The notes under the pieces were generated by a model. It saw nothing but the letters and a program-made list of their open reading frames with translations. It was not told the DNA's origin and searched no databases. Shown here one piece after another: positions 8,794 through 17,348 of a stretch of 64,000 nt of DNA; positions within the stretch are counted from its first letter, which is position 1; every line of letters begins with the position of its first letter. The position numbers were made by a program, and so were the translations under genes. The DNA comes from DATFDN01 sp963756545 (lineage in GTDB: Bacteria; Pseudomonadota; Alphaproteobacteria; Acetobacterales; Acetobacteraceae), in contig CAVWNY010000003.1 of the NCBI GenBank assembly GCA_963756545.1, positions 248,001 through 312,000 of the forward strand. Reading direction: 5' to 3'.

Positions 8794-9012
8794 CTACAGG
8801 GGCTTGCGCGCCCGCTCCAGCAGGCGACCGAACAAGCCGGGCTGTTTGGGCGGCTTGGGGACCGCCACCGCTTTCTTTCGGGCGCGCTCCTCCTCCGCCT
8901 CCCGGCGGCCCTTCTCGTTGAGCCAGCGATCGAGGCTCATGCCGGCCTTGGCGGCGCGACGCTCCTCATAGGCGCGCTGTCCGTCGGTCAGGATCTTGGC
9001 AGACTTGGTCAT
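8794..9012 (-). CDS. Hypothetical protein, 72 aa, highly charged
   Basis: A 72-residue protein rich in Arg, Lys and Glu, with a predicted helix (YEERRAAKAGMSLDRWLNEK) followed by a basic Pro-containing tail (AVPKPPKQPGLFGRLLERA). No membrane segment or signal peptide is seen. The stop TAG is immediately followed by the open extension of the DUF429-like gene, so the two are probably cotranscribed. The ribosome site is weak. The family is not recognised; the composition would suit a nucleic-acid-associated protein, but that is speculation. Confidence 0.6.
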   Translation of the reverse strand: MTKSAKILTDGQRAYEERRAAKAGMSLDRWLNEKGRREAEEERARKKAVAVPKPPKQPGLFGRLLERARKPL

Positions 9013-9084
9013 GCTCGTGACGCCGCTGATCGTGGCGCCTTGTGACTGAGAACGAGCCTTGCTTCAAGGGTGCCAAAAATGGGC

Positions 9085-10188
9085 CTATCGCCCGACCAGC
9101 GCTGGGAGGAGTGTTTCACGCCGGCGAGTGCGCCGCTGCAGCCGCTCAAGCAGCGGGCGTTCGACCCACCCATAGAGGGCAATGGCCGACACCGTGGCCG
9201 CGACGGTCACCGCGAGAAGAACCACCCAGCCGGGCAACGCGTGGATCAGACCCGCCGCCGCCAGGGCCCGAGCTGTGAGGCCCAGGATAGTTTCGTGCAG
9301 AAGATAAAGCGAGTACGATGCCGCGCCGAGCAGAGCGCCGAACCGTCCGACCCGGAGTTGGCCGTTTCGTTCTGAAGCCGCCAAGCCGATGATGAGAAGC
9401 GTGCTCGACAGACCGAACGCAACTTCGCTTCCCAGCCCGGCCCAGGCCAGCAGCCCGGCGTTTTCCGCCAGCCCTGCGACGAGGAATCCGAACGTCCCGC
9501 CAAGCGCCACGAAACGCGGCGCCGGAATGTGCCGATCCTGCACGATCACCGCAGCCGCCATGCCCATCAGGAATTCGAGATGGAGCGGAGACGCGAAGAA
9601 GTCGACCAGAAATACGCCTGTATGGCCGTCAACCAGGACGATCGCGATCATGGCCGCATTGACGGCTAGAAGCCCGATTCCCGCGCCATAACAGAGAATG
9701 GCGATACCAAAGCAAAGATAGAACAGGACCTCGTGCGTCAAGGTCCACGCCACACCGACGAGGGGGTCATCAGGTGTCGGGACTAGGCTCAACGATGCGA
9801 GAAGGTGCCCGGGTGCCAGGCGCTGCGCCCGTTCGATCGAAAAGAGTGCTTGAACTATAGCTAGACCCGTGACGACCCAGTAGATCGGGTAGATCCGCGT
9901 GGCCCGCCGCCAAAGATACCGGCCAAGCCGGTCCGGCCTTCCCAGGTCCGATCGGTGGACGAACGCAATGATGAATCCGCTCAGGACGAAGAAAAAGTCC
10001 ACGCCGGCATGGCCGAAGCCGAACCAGTTTCGCACTGGAATGTAGCCGACAAACCGCGGCAGGCTCAGGCCGCGTCCGCCATGGTAGAGCACGACAAGCA
10101 GTGCCGCGACCCCACGCGCCGCCTGGATACTCAACAGCTTGTCGCGTCGTGGGGCGAGCCGATCCGACGATCCGCGACGGTAATCCAT
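9085..10188 (-). CDS. Acyltransferase family 3 membrane protein (OafA-like)
   Basis: A 367-residue integral membrane protein with about ten hydrophobic segments. The N-terminus has the acyltransferase-3 signature: SIQAARGVAALLVVLYHGGR (Arg and His thought to be catalytic) and, after the second helix, GVDFFFVLSGFIIAFVH. Such enzymes move acetyl or other acyl groups from the cytoplasm onto surface polysaccharides, lipids or secreted metabolites. The start has no good Shine-Dalgarno sequence. No glycosyltransferase or polysaccharide gene is adjacent, so the acceptor is unknown. Confidence 0.88.
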   Translation of the reverse strand: MDYRRGSSDRLAPRRDKLLSIQAARGVAALLVVLYHGGRGLSLPRFVGYIPVRNWFGFGHAGVDFFFVLSGFIIAFVHRSDLGRPDRLGRYLWRRATRIYPIYWVVTGLAIVQALFSIERAQRLAPGHLLASLSLVPTPDDPLVGVAWTLTHEVLFYLCFGIAILCYGAGIGLLAVNAAMIAIVLVDGHTGVFLVDFFASPLHLEFLMGMAAAVIVQDRHIPAPRFVALGGTFGFLVAGLAENAGLLAWAGLGSEVAFGLSSTLLIIGLAASERNGQLRVGRFGALLGAASYSLYLLHETILGLTARALAAAGLIHALPGWVVLLAVTVAATVSAIALYGWVERPLLERLQRRTRRRETLLPALVGR

Positions 10189-10264
10189 GCGGATGATTTA
10201 GGCGGGATTATTTCTTAATCCAACTGGTTTCTCCGGTTCTTGCCATTCGTTCTGACCCGATCGG

Positions 10265-11314
10265 TCACCCGAAAGCCGGCGCCACCTGCTCCATGAACCG
10301 GGCCATCTCGTCCTTCACCTGCGCGTGCGGCTTCAGGCCCACGTTGGAATAGAGGATCACCTCGTCGAACCCGGCGGCCTCCACTTTCTTGAGCGAGCCC
10401 GTGATGCGCTCGGCATTGCCGAGTAGCACGGCGTTGTCGGTCAGATCCTCGGCGCGCGCCTTCCGCAGCCGCTCGACCATGCCGATGAAATAGCGGTAGC
10501 TCGGGGGCGCGGTCGCGGGATCGCTGGGGAAAGCGGGGATCACGCACTCCTGGTAATAGCGGAGCTGGCGCGCGCGGGCGGCCTGCTCCTCGGCGTCGGT
10601 GTCGTGGAAGTGAATGAAGTAGCTGCACATCAGCCGGCCGGGCATCCGGCCGTGCTTGGCGCAGATCTCCTTGTAGAGCCGCGCCACCTCGCTCAGACCA
10701 CCGAACGACATCGCGGCGGCGAAGGGCGCCACGATCAGCCCGCAGCCCAATCGGCCCGCCAGCTCGATCGAGGGGCGGGAGAACGAGGCGACGTAGGACG
10801 GGATCGGCCGCTGCACCGGTCGTGGCGTGATCGCCACGTCCCGGAACGCGTAGTGCCGCCCGGCATGGCTGATCGGCTCATCGGTGGCCCAGAGGCGCTG
10901 GACCACCTCCATCCCTTCCTCGAACACCGACTGGTTGTCGTCGAAATCGGCGCCGAGTGGCTCGTATTCGCGCCGGTCGTAGCCGCGCCCGGCGGCGAAA
11001 TCGACGCGCCCGCCGCTCAGCAGGTCGAGGGAGGCCCATTGTTCGGCGACCCGGATCGGGTGGTGCAGCGGCAGCACCGCCACCGCCGGGGCGAGCCGGA
11101 TCGCGCGCGTGCGCGCGGCGATGGTGGCGAGCACGAGGTCGGGGCAGGACAGCACGCCGAGGGTGCTGAAATGGTGCTCGCCAATCCAGGCGGAGTGCAT
11201 CCCGAGCGTGTCGGCGTAAACCCTCTCGTCGAGGATCTCGGCGACGAACTGGTTGGGCGTGCGAGGACTGTCGCGGTAGTGGTTGTCGCTCAACGTGAAG
11301 TAGCCGAACTTCAT
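10265..11314 (-). CDS. LLM class flavin-dependent oxidoreductase
   Basis: A 349-residue luciferase-like monooxygenase-fold protein. Typical segments are YADTLGMHSAWIGEHHF near residue 35, the strand VLATIAARTRAIRLAPAVAV, and GRVDFAAGRGYDRREYEPLG near 105. These enzymes use FMN or F420 for monooxygenation or dehydrogenation; the substrate cannot be read from the sequence. AAGGAGG stands a few bases before the ATG. It is divergent from the aminotransferase at 11392, with 77 bases between starts that must hold both promoters. Confidence 0.9.
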   Translation of the reverse strand: MKFGYFTLSDNHYRDSPRTPNQFVAEILDERVYADTLGMHSAWIGEHHFSTLGVLSCPDLVLATIAARTRAIRLAPAVAVLPLHHPIRVAEQWASLDLLSGGRVDFAAGRGYDRREYEPLGADFDDNQSVFEEGMEVVQRLWATDEPISHAGRHYAFRDVAITPRPVQRPIPSYVASFSRPSIELAGRLGCGLIVAPFAAAMSFGGLSEVARLYKEICAKHGRMPGRLMCSYFIHFHDTDAEEQAARARQLRYYQECVIPAFPSDPATAPPSYRYFIGMVERLRKARAEDLTDNAVLLGNAERITGSLKKVEAAGFDEVILYSNVGLKPHAQVKDEMARFMEQVAPAFG

Positions 11315-11391
11315 CCCCGCCTCCTTCCCGGCTGGACGGCCGGCGGATTTGTCCTAGACTGGTCGCCCTTCCCCAGTCCAGGAGACTTCCG

Positions 11392-12798
11392 ATGAGCCCG
11401 CCGCCCTTCGGCGCCAATTCCGCCGCTGCCCGCGACATCGCCAACGTGCTGCACCCCTACACCGACCTGAAGGTGCATCAGGAGGTCGGTCCGGTGGTCA
11501 TCACCCACGGCAAGGGGGTGCGGGTGTGGGACGATGCCGGCAAGGAGTACATCGAAGGCGTGGCCGGCCTGTGGTGCGCCTCGCTCGGCTTCGACAACGA
11601 GCGGCTGGTGCAGGCGGCGGTGACGCAGATGCGCAAGCTGCCCTTCTACCACGCGTTCTCCGCCAAATCGCACGAGCCCTGCATCGACCTCGCCGAAATG
11701 CTGATCCAGCGCGCCCCGGTGGCGATGAGCAAGGTGTTCTTCGCCAATTCCGGATCCGAGGCGAACGACAGCGCGATCAAGATGATCTGGTACTTCAACA
11801 ACGCGCTCGGGCGGACGGCGAAGAAGAAGCTGATCGGCCGCAACCGGGGTTATCACGGAATCACGCTGGCCTCCGCTTCGCTCACCGGCCTGCCGTGGAA
11901 CCATCGCGGCTTCGACGTTCCGCTGCCCGGCTTCCTCCACACGATGACGCCGCATCACTACGGCATGGGCGAGCCGGGCGAGGGCGAGGAGGCGTTCGCC
12001 ACACGTTGCGCCGACGAGCTGGAGAAGCTGATCCTGGCGGAAGGGCCGGACACGATCGCGGCGATGTTCGCCGAGCCGATCATGGGCGCCGGCGGGGTGA
12101 TCGTGCCGCCGCGCGGCTACTTTCCGAAGATCCAGGCGGTGCTGCGGAAGTATGACGTGCTGCTGGTGGCCGATGAGGTGATCTGCGGCTTCTGGCGCAC
12201 CGGCAACTATTGGGGCAGCCAGACGCTCGGGATCGAGCCCGACATCCTGACCTGCGCCAAGGCGCTGTCGTCGTCCTATCTGCCGATCAGCGCGGTGATG
12301 GTGAACGAGCGCGTGTTCCAGGGGTTGGCGACGCAGAGCCACGAGATCGGCACGTTCGGCCACGGGTTCACCTACTCCGGCCATCCCGTTCCGGCCGCGG
12401 TCGCGATCGAGACGCTCAGGATTTACGACGAAACCGACATCGGCGCGCATGTGCGACGGGTCGGCGCGCACTTGCAGGCCGAGCTGAAGCGACGCTTCGC
12501 GGAGCACCCGTTGGTGGGCGAGGTGCGCGGCGCCGGCCTGATCGCGGCGATCGAGCTGGTGGCCGACAAGGCGACGAAGCGCAAATTCGCCCCGGCCGCC
12601 GGCGTCGGCGCGCGCTGGACCAGGATGATCGAGGCGCAAGGCGTGATCGCCCGCGCCGTTTCGGGCGAGATGCTGTGCCTCAGCCCGCCGCTCGTCATCA
12701 CCGAGGCGGAGGTGGACGAGATGCTGGATCGCATCGGCCGCGCGCTGGACGAAGTGACCGTGCAGGTCCAGCGCGAGCAGATCGCGCCGGCGGTATGA
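11392..12798 (+). CDS. Class III PLP-dependent aminotransferase (omega-amino acid type)
   Basis: A 468-residue fold-type I aminotransferase of class III, which transfers the terminal amino group of an omega-amino acid or amine to pyruvate or another keto acid. The phosphate-binding region is FFANSGSEANDSAIKM, the Asp that binds the pyridine nitrogen lies in LLVADEVICGFWRTG, and the Schiff-base Lys is K290 in CAKALSSSYLPISAV. An AGGAG stands 6-8 bases before the ATG. It lies divergent from the LLM flavoenzyme, suggesting a small catabolic unit, though no shared substrate is evident. Confidence 0.92.
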   Translation: MSPPPFGANSAAARDIANVLHPYTDLKVHQEVGPVVITHGKGVRVWDDAGKEYIEGVAGLWCASLGFDNERLVQAAVTQMRKLPFYHAFSAKSHEPCIDLAEMLIQRAPVAMSKVFFANSGSEANDSAIKMIWYFNNALGRTAKKKLIGRNRGYHGITLASASLTGLPWNHRGFDVPLPGFLHTMTPHHYGMGEPGEGEEAFATRCADELEKLILAEGPDTIAAMFAEPIMGAGGVIVPPRGYFPKIQAVLRKYDVLLVADEVICGFWRTGNYWGSQTLGIEPDILTCAKALSSSYLPISAVMVNERVFQGLATQSHEIGTFGHGFTYSGHPVPAAVAIETLRIYDETDIGAHVRRVGAHLQAELKRRFAEHPLVGEVRGAGLIAAIELVADKATKRKFAPAAGVGARWTRMIEAQGVIARAVSGEMLCLSPPLVITEAEVDEMLDRIGRALDEVTVQVQREQIAPAV

Positions 12799-12820
12799 GC
12801 CTACGCGGCGGGGCGGCCGG

Positions 12821-13342
12821 TTAGGCCCGCTCCGTCCCCGCCTGCACCGGCTCCGTCGGGTCTGTTTGCCCGACCGCGTCGGCCATGGTGCCTCCCCCGG
12901 TCGAGTCCGGCGCCTCCGCCTCGCCCGGTGTCTGGGCGGGGGACGCGGCGGTCTGGTTCGCCGCACCCGCAGCCGTGGGCACTTGGCCATTCGGGGTCAG
13001 GCCGTCGATCAGCTTCGGCAGCATGGTGGCCAGGACGGGCAACAGCGCCGACTTCGGCAACCCGGCCTTGTTCGCGAGCGCCGCGATATGCTCCTCGCCG
13101 AGCGTGTGCTGGACCTGATCGGGCGTAACCGGCTGGTTCGGCTGCTGGTTGCTGATCCAGCTCTGGACGACATCGCCAAGCCCGGCCTTCTGGAAGCGAC
13201 CGATCAGGCTTGTCAGGCCATTGGCCTGCGCCGTCTGGTTGTCGCCTCCGCCGAGCGCGGACAGCAGCATCGGGGCGAGTTGGCTCTCGTGCCCCGCCGC
13301 GGCATTGCCGATGTCGGTAAACAGGTGGTCGAGAAATCCCAT
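12821..13342 (-). CDS. YidB-like protein (DUF937)
   Basis: A 173-residue protein of the YidB/DUF937 family. The core LTSLIGRFQKAGLGDVVQSW and the following VTPDQVQHTLGEEHIAALA are characteristic, and the C-terminus is a Pro/Ala/Thr-rich unstructured tail. The ATG at 13342 has GAGG eight bases upstream; a GTG three codons earlier is less well placed. Its molecular role is unknown. It opens a run of small stress- or envelope-related genes. Its stop lies 22 bases beyond that of the convergent aminotransferase. Confidence 0.85.
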   Translation of the reverse strand: MGFLDHLFTDIGNAAAGHESQLAPMLLSALGGGDNQTAQANGLTSLIGRFQKAGLGDVVQSWISNQQPNQPVTPDQVQHTLGEEHIAALANKAGLPKSALLPVLATMLPKLIDGLTPNGQVPTAAGAANQTAASPAQTPGEAEAPDSTGGGTMADAVGQTDPTEPVQAGTERA

Positions 13343-13431
13343 ATCACGCACCTCGCGTTTTTGTGTTGTTCGCCGAATGGTGGAGTGGCAGTCTCACGGA
13401 AAGGTGATATCGCCGATTCGAGGATCCAGCC

Positions 13432-13641
13432 ATGTCCAGCGCCGCCCCTGTCCTAGACCTCGCGAACGAAGCGACCGCGGTATCCGTCCAGGCGGTTCCC
13501 GGTGCGGTTTTCCTGCGGCTCAAGCATGAACGCGCCAACATCCCCGCCCGCCGCATGTTCGTCGAACTCACGGTCGGCGAGGCCGTCGCGCTTCGGCGGG
13601 AGCTTGCTGTAGTCATCGGCGTGGCAGCCGCGTCCGCCTAA
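13432..13641 (+). CDS. Hypothetical protein, 69 aa
   Basis: A 69-residue frame, one of few plus-strand genes in this stretch, beginning MSSAAPVLDLANEATAVSVQ and containing an amphipathic part (IPARRMFVELTVGEAVALRR). A GAGG lies about nine bases before the ATG. It has no signal peptide or membrane helix. It is flanked by divergent yidB-like and convergent ysnF-like genes and ends at a hairpin. The family is not recognised. Confidence 0.55.
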   Translation: MSSAAPVLDLANEATAVSVQAVPGAVFLRLKHERANIPARRMFVELTVGEAVALRRELAVVIGVAAASA

Positions 13642-13655
13642 GTGTTGTTCGACAC

Positions 13656-13686
13656 CTCCCCAGCCCCTCCCGCGAGGGGAGGGGCG
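13656..13686. terminator. GC-rich hairpin between convergent genes
   Basis: The sequence CCCCTCCCGCGAGGGG folds as a CCCCTC/GAGGGG stem with a 4-base loop. It sits between the 69-residue gene and the convergent YsnF-like gene, where a bidirectional terminator is expected. It is also a half-unit of the CCCTCCCGCAAGGGGAGGG repeat found elsewhere in the window. Confidence 0.5.
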
Positions 13687-13699
13687 TCGTCAACCATGA

Positions 13700-14686
13700 T
13701 CAGATCTTTGTCGGCCGGGTCTTCTCTCCGGTCCGCGTGTCCTCGACCTCCACTTCCGTCTTGCGAACCGTGTCGCGCACGGTCTCCGTCCGTTCCCGCG
13801 CGTCCTTGCTGACCACCACCTCTTCGATGACCCGCGCGTCCTTCTGGACCACAGCCTCCTCGCCCGAGGCCGAGACCTCGATCGTGCGTTCGCGGAACGC
13901 ATCCTCGGGCAGCGTGCCTGCCGGTCGATCGACCGCCCGGCGCTCCACGTCCACGCGCTCCTCGCGCAGGGTCACGTCCTGCTCGATCGGGCGCTCCACT
14001 ACGTAGCTGCGGATGCGCACACCGCCGCGATCGACCAGGCGCTTGCCGACGCGGACGCTTTCTTCCACGACCGGGATCGCCTCCTCCCGGGCGGCGGCGG
14101 TGGCCGTGGTTTCCGTGGTCCGGGTTGCCCCCGGCAACCCCGAGGCCAGCCCGGATGCTTCAACGGGACGCCCTGCGCCCGGGACGCGGCCCAGCGCGCC
14201 AGATCCGGCCTCGGCGGACGTCGCCATCACCGGCGGAGCGCCGGTCCAGCCGGACTTGCGCCATTCCTCCTCCTCGGCGTCGAAATCGATCGGGTCGTAG
14301 CCCTCCAGAATCTCGACGACGCGGTCGTGCCGCTCCGCGGGCGGGCGGACAACCAGCATCGCTTGGCCGCGCCGCAGACCCTCGGCATAGGCGGCGGAAT
14401 GCTCGTGCCCGCCGCCAAATAGCCGCTTGACCCCGCCCCAGAAACCCTCGTCGGTCCGCTCGTAGTCGAAGCTGGAATACCCGGCTCCAGCGTCGGCGTC
14501 GCGGTTCATCAACTCCATGTCGGCGGCGGGGATACCTTCCTCGATCAGGCGGTCGCGCGCCGCGCGCGCCCGCTCGAACGTCTCGAACATCGCCACGATC
14601 TGATAGCCGCGCCCGGCGTCGAACCGGCTCGCCGGATCGGTCGCGAGGTCCCTCTCGGGCATCATCGGGTCATTTGTCGTCGCCAT
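13700..14686 (-). CDS. YsnF/AvaK-type stress protein with DUF2382 domain (larger paralog)
   Basis: A 328-residue protein. Residues ~20-100 form a general-stress module (YQIVAMFETFERARAARDRL with a Gly-rich loop), like that of the protein at 50359. After a Pro/Gly linker the C-terminal half is a DUF2382 domain with repeated strands: EEAIPVVEESVRVGKRLVD, SYVVERPIEQDVTLREERVD and VIEEVVVSKDARERTETVRD. The ATG at 14686 has GGAGG nine bases upstream; the ATG at 14695 would touch it. It overlaps the gene before it by 17 bases, implying coupled translation. YsnF-like proteins are stress-induced in other bacteria; the mechanism is unknown. Confidence 0.88.
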   Translation of the reverse strand: MATTNDPMMPERDLATDPASRFDAGRGYQIVAMFETFERARAARDRLIEEGIPAADMELMNRDADAGAGYSSFDYERTDEGFWGGVKRLFGGGHEHSAAYAEGLRRGQAMLVVRPPAERHDRVVEILEGYDPIDFDAEEEEWRKSGWTGAPPVMATSAEAGSGALGRVPGAGRPVEASGLASGLPGATRTTETTATAAAREEAIPVVEESVRVGKRLVDRGGVRIRSYVVERPIEQDVTLREERVDVERRAVDRPAGTLPEDAFRERTIEVSASGEEAVVQKDARVIEEVVVSKDARERTETVRDTVRKTEVEVEDTRTGEKTRPTKI

Positions 14687-15152
14687 TGCCTTCATCCTCC
14701 TTTATCGGTGTTTCCGCCGGGGGCAGGTGCTCCGTGCTGACCACCTCCCGGCGAAGCCGCACGTCACGGCGCACGGGCCGCATGCCCTGCGTGCGGCGGA
14801 TATGAACCTCCTCCTTCAGGACGAGGCGCGTCCGCAGCACCAGTTCCTCTTCGATCACCGGCACGATCAGGACACCGTCCTGCTCGCGCATCTCCGGCGC
14901 CACCTCGACCACGCGCCCGACAGGCACGCGCTCGATCGAGATCTCGTCGTTCCGTAGCAGGCGCTCGACGGTCTCGTCGCGCATCTCGACCCGGGTGCGC
15001 ACCAAGACGCGATCGGTCTCCACCGGTCGTGTGCCGATGACCGCGCGCTCCTCGATGACCGGAATCACCGTCTCCGGCCGCTCGTTGCCTTCGGTTCCCA
15101 ATCGCCTCGCCCCGACATGCGTTCTGTGCCAACAGAGGACGCGCCAGACCAC
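14670..15152 (-). CDS. DUF2382 (YsnF-like) domain protein, second paralog
   Basis: A protein of up to 160 residues, essentially one DUF2382 domain: VIPVIEERAVIGTRPVETDR, a middle strand pair, and VLIVPVIEEELVLRTRLVLK before a charged tail. The start is uncertain. A GTG at 15152 lies only 17 bases from the divergent Maf start and would leave almost no promoter. A TTG at 15101 is closer to the conserved domain but has a poor ribosome site. It overlaps the larger paralog downstream and was probably duplicated from the same ancestor. Confidence 0.75.
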   Translation of the reverse strand: MVWRVLCWHRTHVGARRLGTEGNERPETVIPVIEERAVIGTRPVETDRVLVRTRVEMRDETVERLLRNDEISIERVPVGRVVEVAPEMREQDGVLIVPVIEEELVLRTRLVLKEEVHIRRTQGMRPVRRDVRLRREVVSTEHLPPAETPIKEDEGNGDDK

Positions 15153-15169
15153 CCTCCGGTTCCCCCGCG

Positions 15170-15781
15170 ATGCTCCAGGCAGCGATACCGCCGCTGATTC
15201 TCGCCAGCGCCTCCGGGACGCGGCGCGCGTTGATGACGGCGGCGGGGCTGTCGTTCACCGCCCGGCCGGCGCATGTGGACGAGGCGGAGGTGAAGCGCGG
15301 CGTGCGGGCGGAGGGCGGGACGGCCGAGGACGCGGCGGTCCTGCTCGCCGCGCTGAAGGCGGAGCGGGTGGCGCGGCGCGAACCCGACGCCCTGGTGATC
15401 GGTGCCGACCAGATCCTGGTGTGCGAAGGCGCCTGGTTCGACAAGCCCGACGAGATGGAGGGGGCCCGCGCGCAGCTCCGATCGTTGCGCGGCAAGCCGC
15501 ACATGCTGGCCACCGCGATCGTCTGCCAGCGGGGCGAGCGGCGCGTGTGGCACCACATCGCTCGCCCGCGTCTGACCATGCGCGCCTTCTCGGATGCGTT
15601 TCTCGACGCCTATCTCGCGACCGAGGGCGGGGCAGTCACTGCAAGCGTCGGCGCCTATCGGCTGGAGGGCCTCGGCGTTCACCTGTTCGACCGGATCGAG
15701 GGCGAGCACGCCGCGATCCTCGGCCTGCCGATGCTGGCGCTGCTTGGCTTTCTGCGCCAGCACGATATCCTGGAGGGCTGA
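15170..15781 (+). CDS. maf: Maf family nucleoside triphosphate pyrophosphatase
   Basis: A 203-residue Maf/HAM1-fold protein, predicted to hydrolyse non-canonical or modified nucleoside triphosphates to monophosphates. The N-terminal substrate loop is LASASGTRRALMTAAGL, where the usual SASPRR has become SASGTRR. The catalytic Asp region is VIGADQILVCEGAWFDKP, and the C-terminal signature RLEGLGVHLFDRIEG is intact. It is divergent from the DUF2382 gene and convergent with the gene ending at 15785. No strong ribosome site is seen before the ATG. Confidence 0.88.
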   Translation: MLQAAIPPLILASASGTRRALMTAAGLSFTARPAHVDEAEVKRGVRAEGGTAEDAAVLLAALKAERVARREPDALVIGADQILVCEGAWFDKPDEMEGARAQLRSLRGKPHMLATAIVCQRGERRVWHHIARPRLTMRAFSDAFLDAYLATEGGAVTASVGAYRLEGLGVHLFDRIEGEHAAILGLPMLALLGFLRQHDILEG

Positions 15782-15784
15782 CGG

Positions 15785-16063
15785 TTACGCGCCGGCCGTC
15801 TCCGGCGTTTCGGCAAGCTGCTCGGCCGCGCGTTCGGCGGCCAGCTCCACCTGCGCCTCGGCCAGCAGGTCGCTCACGCTCTCGCCCACCTCGGCGACGC
15901 GCTCGCGGCCGATCTCGTAAGCCAAAACGCCGCCCTTGACGGCCGCCTTCGCCGCCGGCCGGCCCCAGCGCGCGGCGGCGGGCAGCCACAGCGGGCGCAG
16001 GATGGCCGCCGCGACGCCGATTGCCAGCCCGGTGGCCATGCCGGTCCCATACCCTCGCGCCAT
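15785..16063 (-). CDS. Small Gly/Ala-rich membrane-associated protein (DUF5132-like)
   Basis: A 92-residue protein starting MARGYGTGMATGLAIGVAAA, a short Gly/Ala hydrophobic segment, followed by an amphipathic helix ending in VELAAERAAEQLAETPE. The pattern resembles DUF5132-type proteins, often found with gas-vesicle or heavy-metal/stress genes. AAGGAG lies nine bases before the ATG at 16063, which decides the start over an open upstream extension. It is divergent from the HMA-like gene at 16185. Confidence 0.65.
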   Translation of the reverse strand: MARGYGTGMATGLAIGVAAAILRPLWLPAAARWGRPAAKAAVKGGVLAYEIGRERVAEVGESVSDLLAEAQVELAAERAAEQLAETPETAGA

Positions 16064-16184
16064 GACCCATTCTCCTTCAGACGATCGCGAGCAACGCGGG
16101 AACACTACACGCGCCGATTGCGCCGGGCGAGGCCCCGATGGTTCAAAGGCGCGGGGGCGCCGCCGCCCCGAGAACGAGGATCCC

Positions 16185-16733
16185 ATGCAAAGCGAGACCA
16201 GCCCGCCCGCCGCCGTCGTAGCGCACCGCCTGCCGGGGCGCACCCGCCTGCTGGTGCCGGCGCGCCGAGGCGATACGGGCTTCTTTCAGCGGGTGATCGA
16301 GCACGCGCGCGGCCTGCCCGTCGTGCGGGCCGCGCGGGCGAACCCCCTCACCGGCAGCTTGCTGCTGGAACACGAGGGCGCCGTCGAGCCGATCGCGCGG
16401 GAGCTGGGGCTCGATCTCGCGCCAGCACCGCCTCGCCGCCAGCGCGGGCCGTCCCGCCGGCGTCGGCTCCCGCCGATCGCGCCGCTTGGGGCGGCCGCCG
16501 TGGGCTTCGGGGTGCTCGCCGGCGTCCAGGTGGTGCGCGGACGCCTCGCCGGCTCGGCTGCGGAAAACCTGTGGAACGCCTACAGCGCGTTCAGGACATT
16601 TCGCCGTCCGGGGCTTGCCGTGGCGCTGGCCGGGGCGGGAGCGATCCAGCTCGCGCGTGGTCAGGTGCTGGGCTCGGCCGTGTCGTTGGCATTCTACGCG
16701 ATGAACGCCCGTCGCATGGCGCGCGGCCAATGA
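16185..16733 (+). CDS. HMA-like / P-type ATPase N-terminal-like protein
   Basis: A 182-residue protein. The first ~80 residues (VAHRLPGRTRLLVPARRGDT, then VVRAARANPLTGSLLLEHEG) resemble the divergent heavy-metal-associated domain found at the N-terminus of some P-type ATPases, but the metal-binding CxxC pair is absent. A Pro/Arg linker leads to two short hydrophobic segments (near PLGAAAVGFGVLAGVQVV and LAVALAGAGAIQLARGQVLG). GAGGA stands six bases before the ATG. Its stop overlaps the start of the next small gene (ATGA). A membrane-linked stress role is a guess. Confidence 0.65.
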   Translation: MQSETSPPAAVVAHRLPGRTRLLVPARRGDTGFFQRVIEHARGLPVVRAARANPLTGSLLLEHEGAVEPIARELGLDLAPAPPRRQRGPSRRRRLPPIAPLGAAAVGFGVLAGVQVVRGRLAGSAAENLWNAYSAFRTFRRPGLAVALAGAGAIQLARGQVLGSAVSLAFYAMNARRMARGQ

Positions 16734-16906
16734 CCCAGCTTGACGAGGATGCGGCGGTGGCGGCGGTCGCGGCGGCGATCCGCCGGCTATTCGCCGCCGC
16801 GACCGAGCGCCAGGCGCAGGATCTGGCCCGCGCCGTCCTGCGCGATCTGGCGGCGGTCGGGCTAACGTTGGCGCGGCGGCCCGGCCCGCCGCCCGCGACC
16901 GGGTGA
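16730..16906 (+). CDS. Hypothetical protein, 58 aa, translationally coupled
   Basis: A 58-residue frame whose ATG overlaps the preceding stop (ATGA at 16730-16733), typical of coupled translation. It is a single Ala/Arg-rich amphipathic helix (AIRRLFAAATERQAQDLARA) with a Pro-rich end. Its last ~45 bases overlap the 3' end of the convergent DoxX-like gene. No family is recognised. Confidence 0.5.
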   Translation: MTQLDEDAAVAAVAAAIRRLFAAATERQAQDLARAVLRDLAAVGLTLARRPGPPPATG

Positions 16907-17233
16907 GGCGAACAGCGCCGCCATCGAGGCCAGCAGCAGGCCGAGCCGCGGCAGCGCGAGGTTGGTGTCCTGCTGGTTCAGCTCCTTCGTCAGCACGGCG
17001 GTCGAGGTGGCCGTCAGCAGCATCCCGCCGCGCCGCCGGAGCCGGTGCGTGGCCACCAGCACGCCCCCGGCGAACTCGCCCGCGCCGACCAGGCGCATGA
17101 TGGGTTCCGGCCAGCCCCACCGCTGGAACAGTCGCTCGTAACCACGGAGGCCCAGGATCTTGTCCGCCCCCGCGATGGCGAAGCCGAGGCCGAGAAGGGG
17201 GAACCAGAACGACCGCTTCCTGCGCGCCGCCAT
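16862..17233 (-). CDS. DoxX-like small membrane protein
   Basis: A 123-residue integral membrane protein with four hydrophobic segments, beginning with a basic N-terminus (MAARRKRSFWFPLLGLGFAI). The loop ILGLRGYERLFQRWGWP and helix MRLVGAGEFAGGVLVATHRL are typical of DoxX-family or DoxX-like proteins. AGGAGG at seven bases' spacing fixes the ATG at 17233. Family members have been linked to redox or oxidative stress systems; here the role is only suggested by neighbouring stress genes. The 3' end overlaps the convergent 58-codon gene. Confidence 0.75.
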   Translation of the reverse strand: MAARRKRSFWFPLLGLGFAIAGADKILGLRGYERLFQRWGWPEPIMRLVGAGEFAGGVLVATHRLRRRGGMLLTATSTAVLTKELNQQDTNLALPRLGLLLASMAALFASPGRGRRAGPPRQR

Positions 17234-17348
17234 CGCGAGCCTCCTGTTTTGCGTCACCCCGCCCCGGCGAATGCCGAAGCGCACTCGCGTACGCAACGGC
17301 GGCAGCCCTTTCGCGTTTCACATCGGCACACATTCGGAAGGAAACACT

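Noticed and set aside
13656..13690. CRISPR array suspected from recurring CCCTCCCGCAAGGGG sequence
   Set aside because: Copies are dispersed between genes, not regularly spaced with unique spacers, and there are no cas genes.
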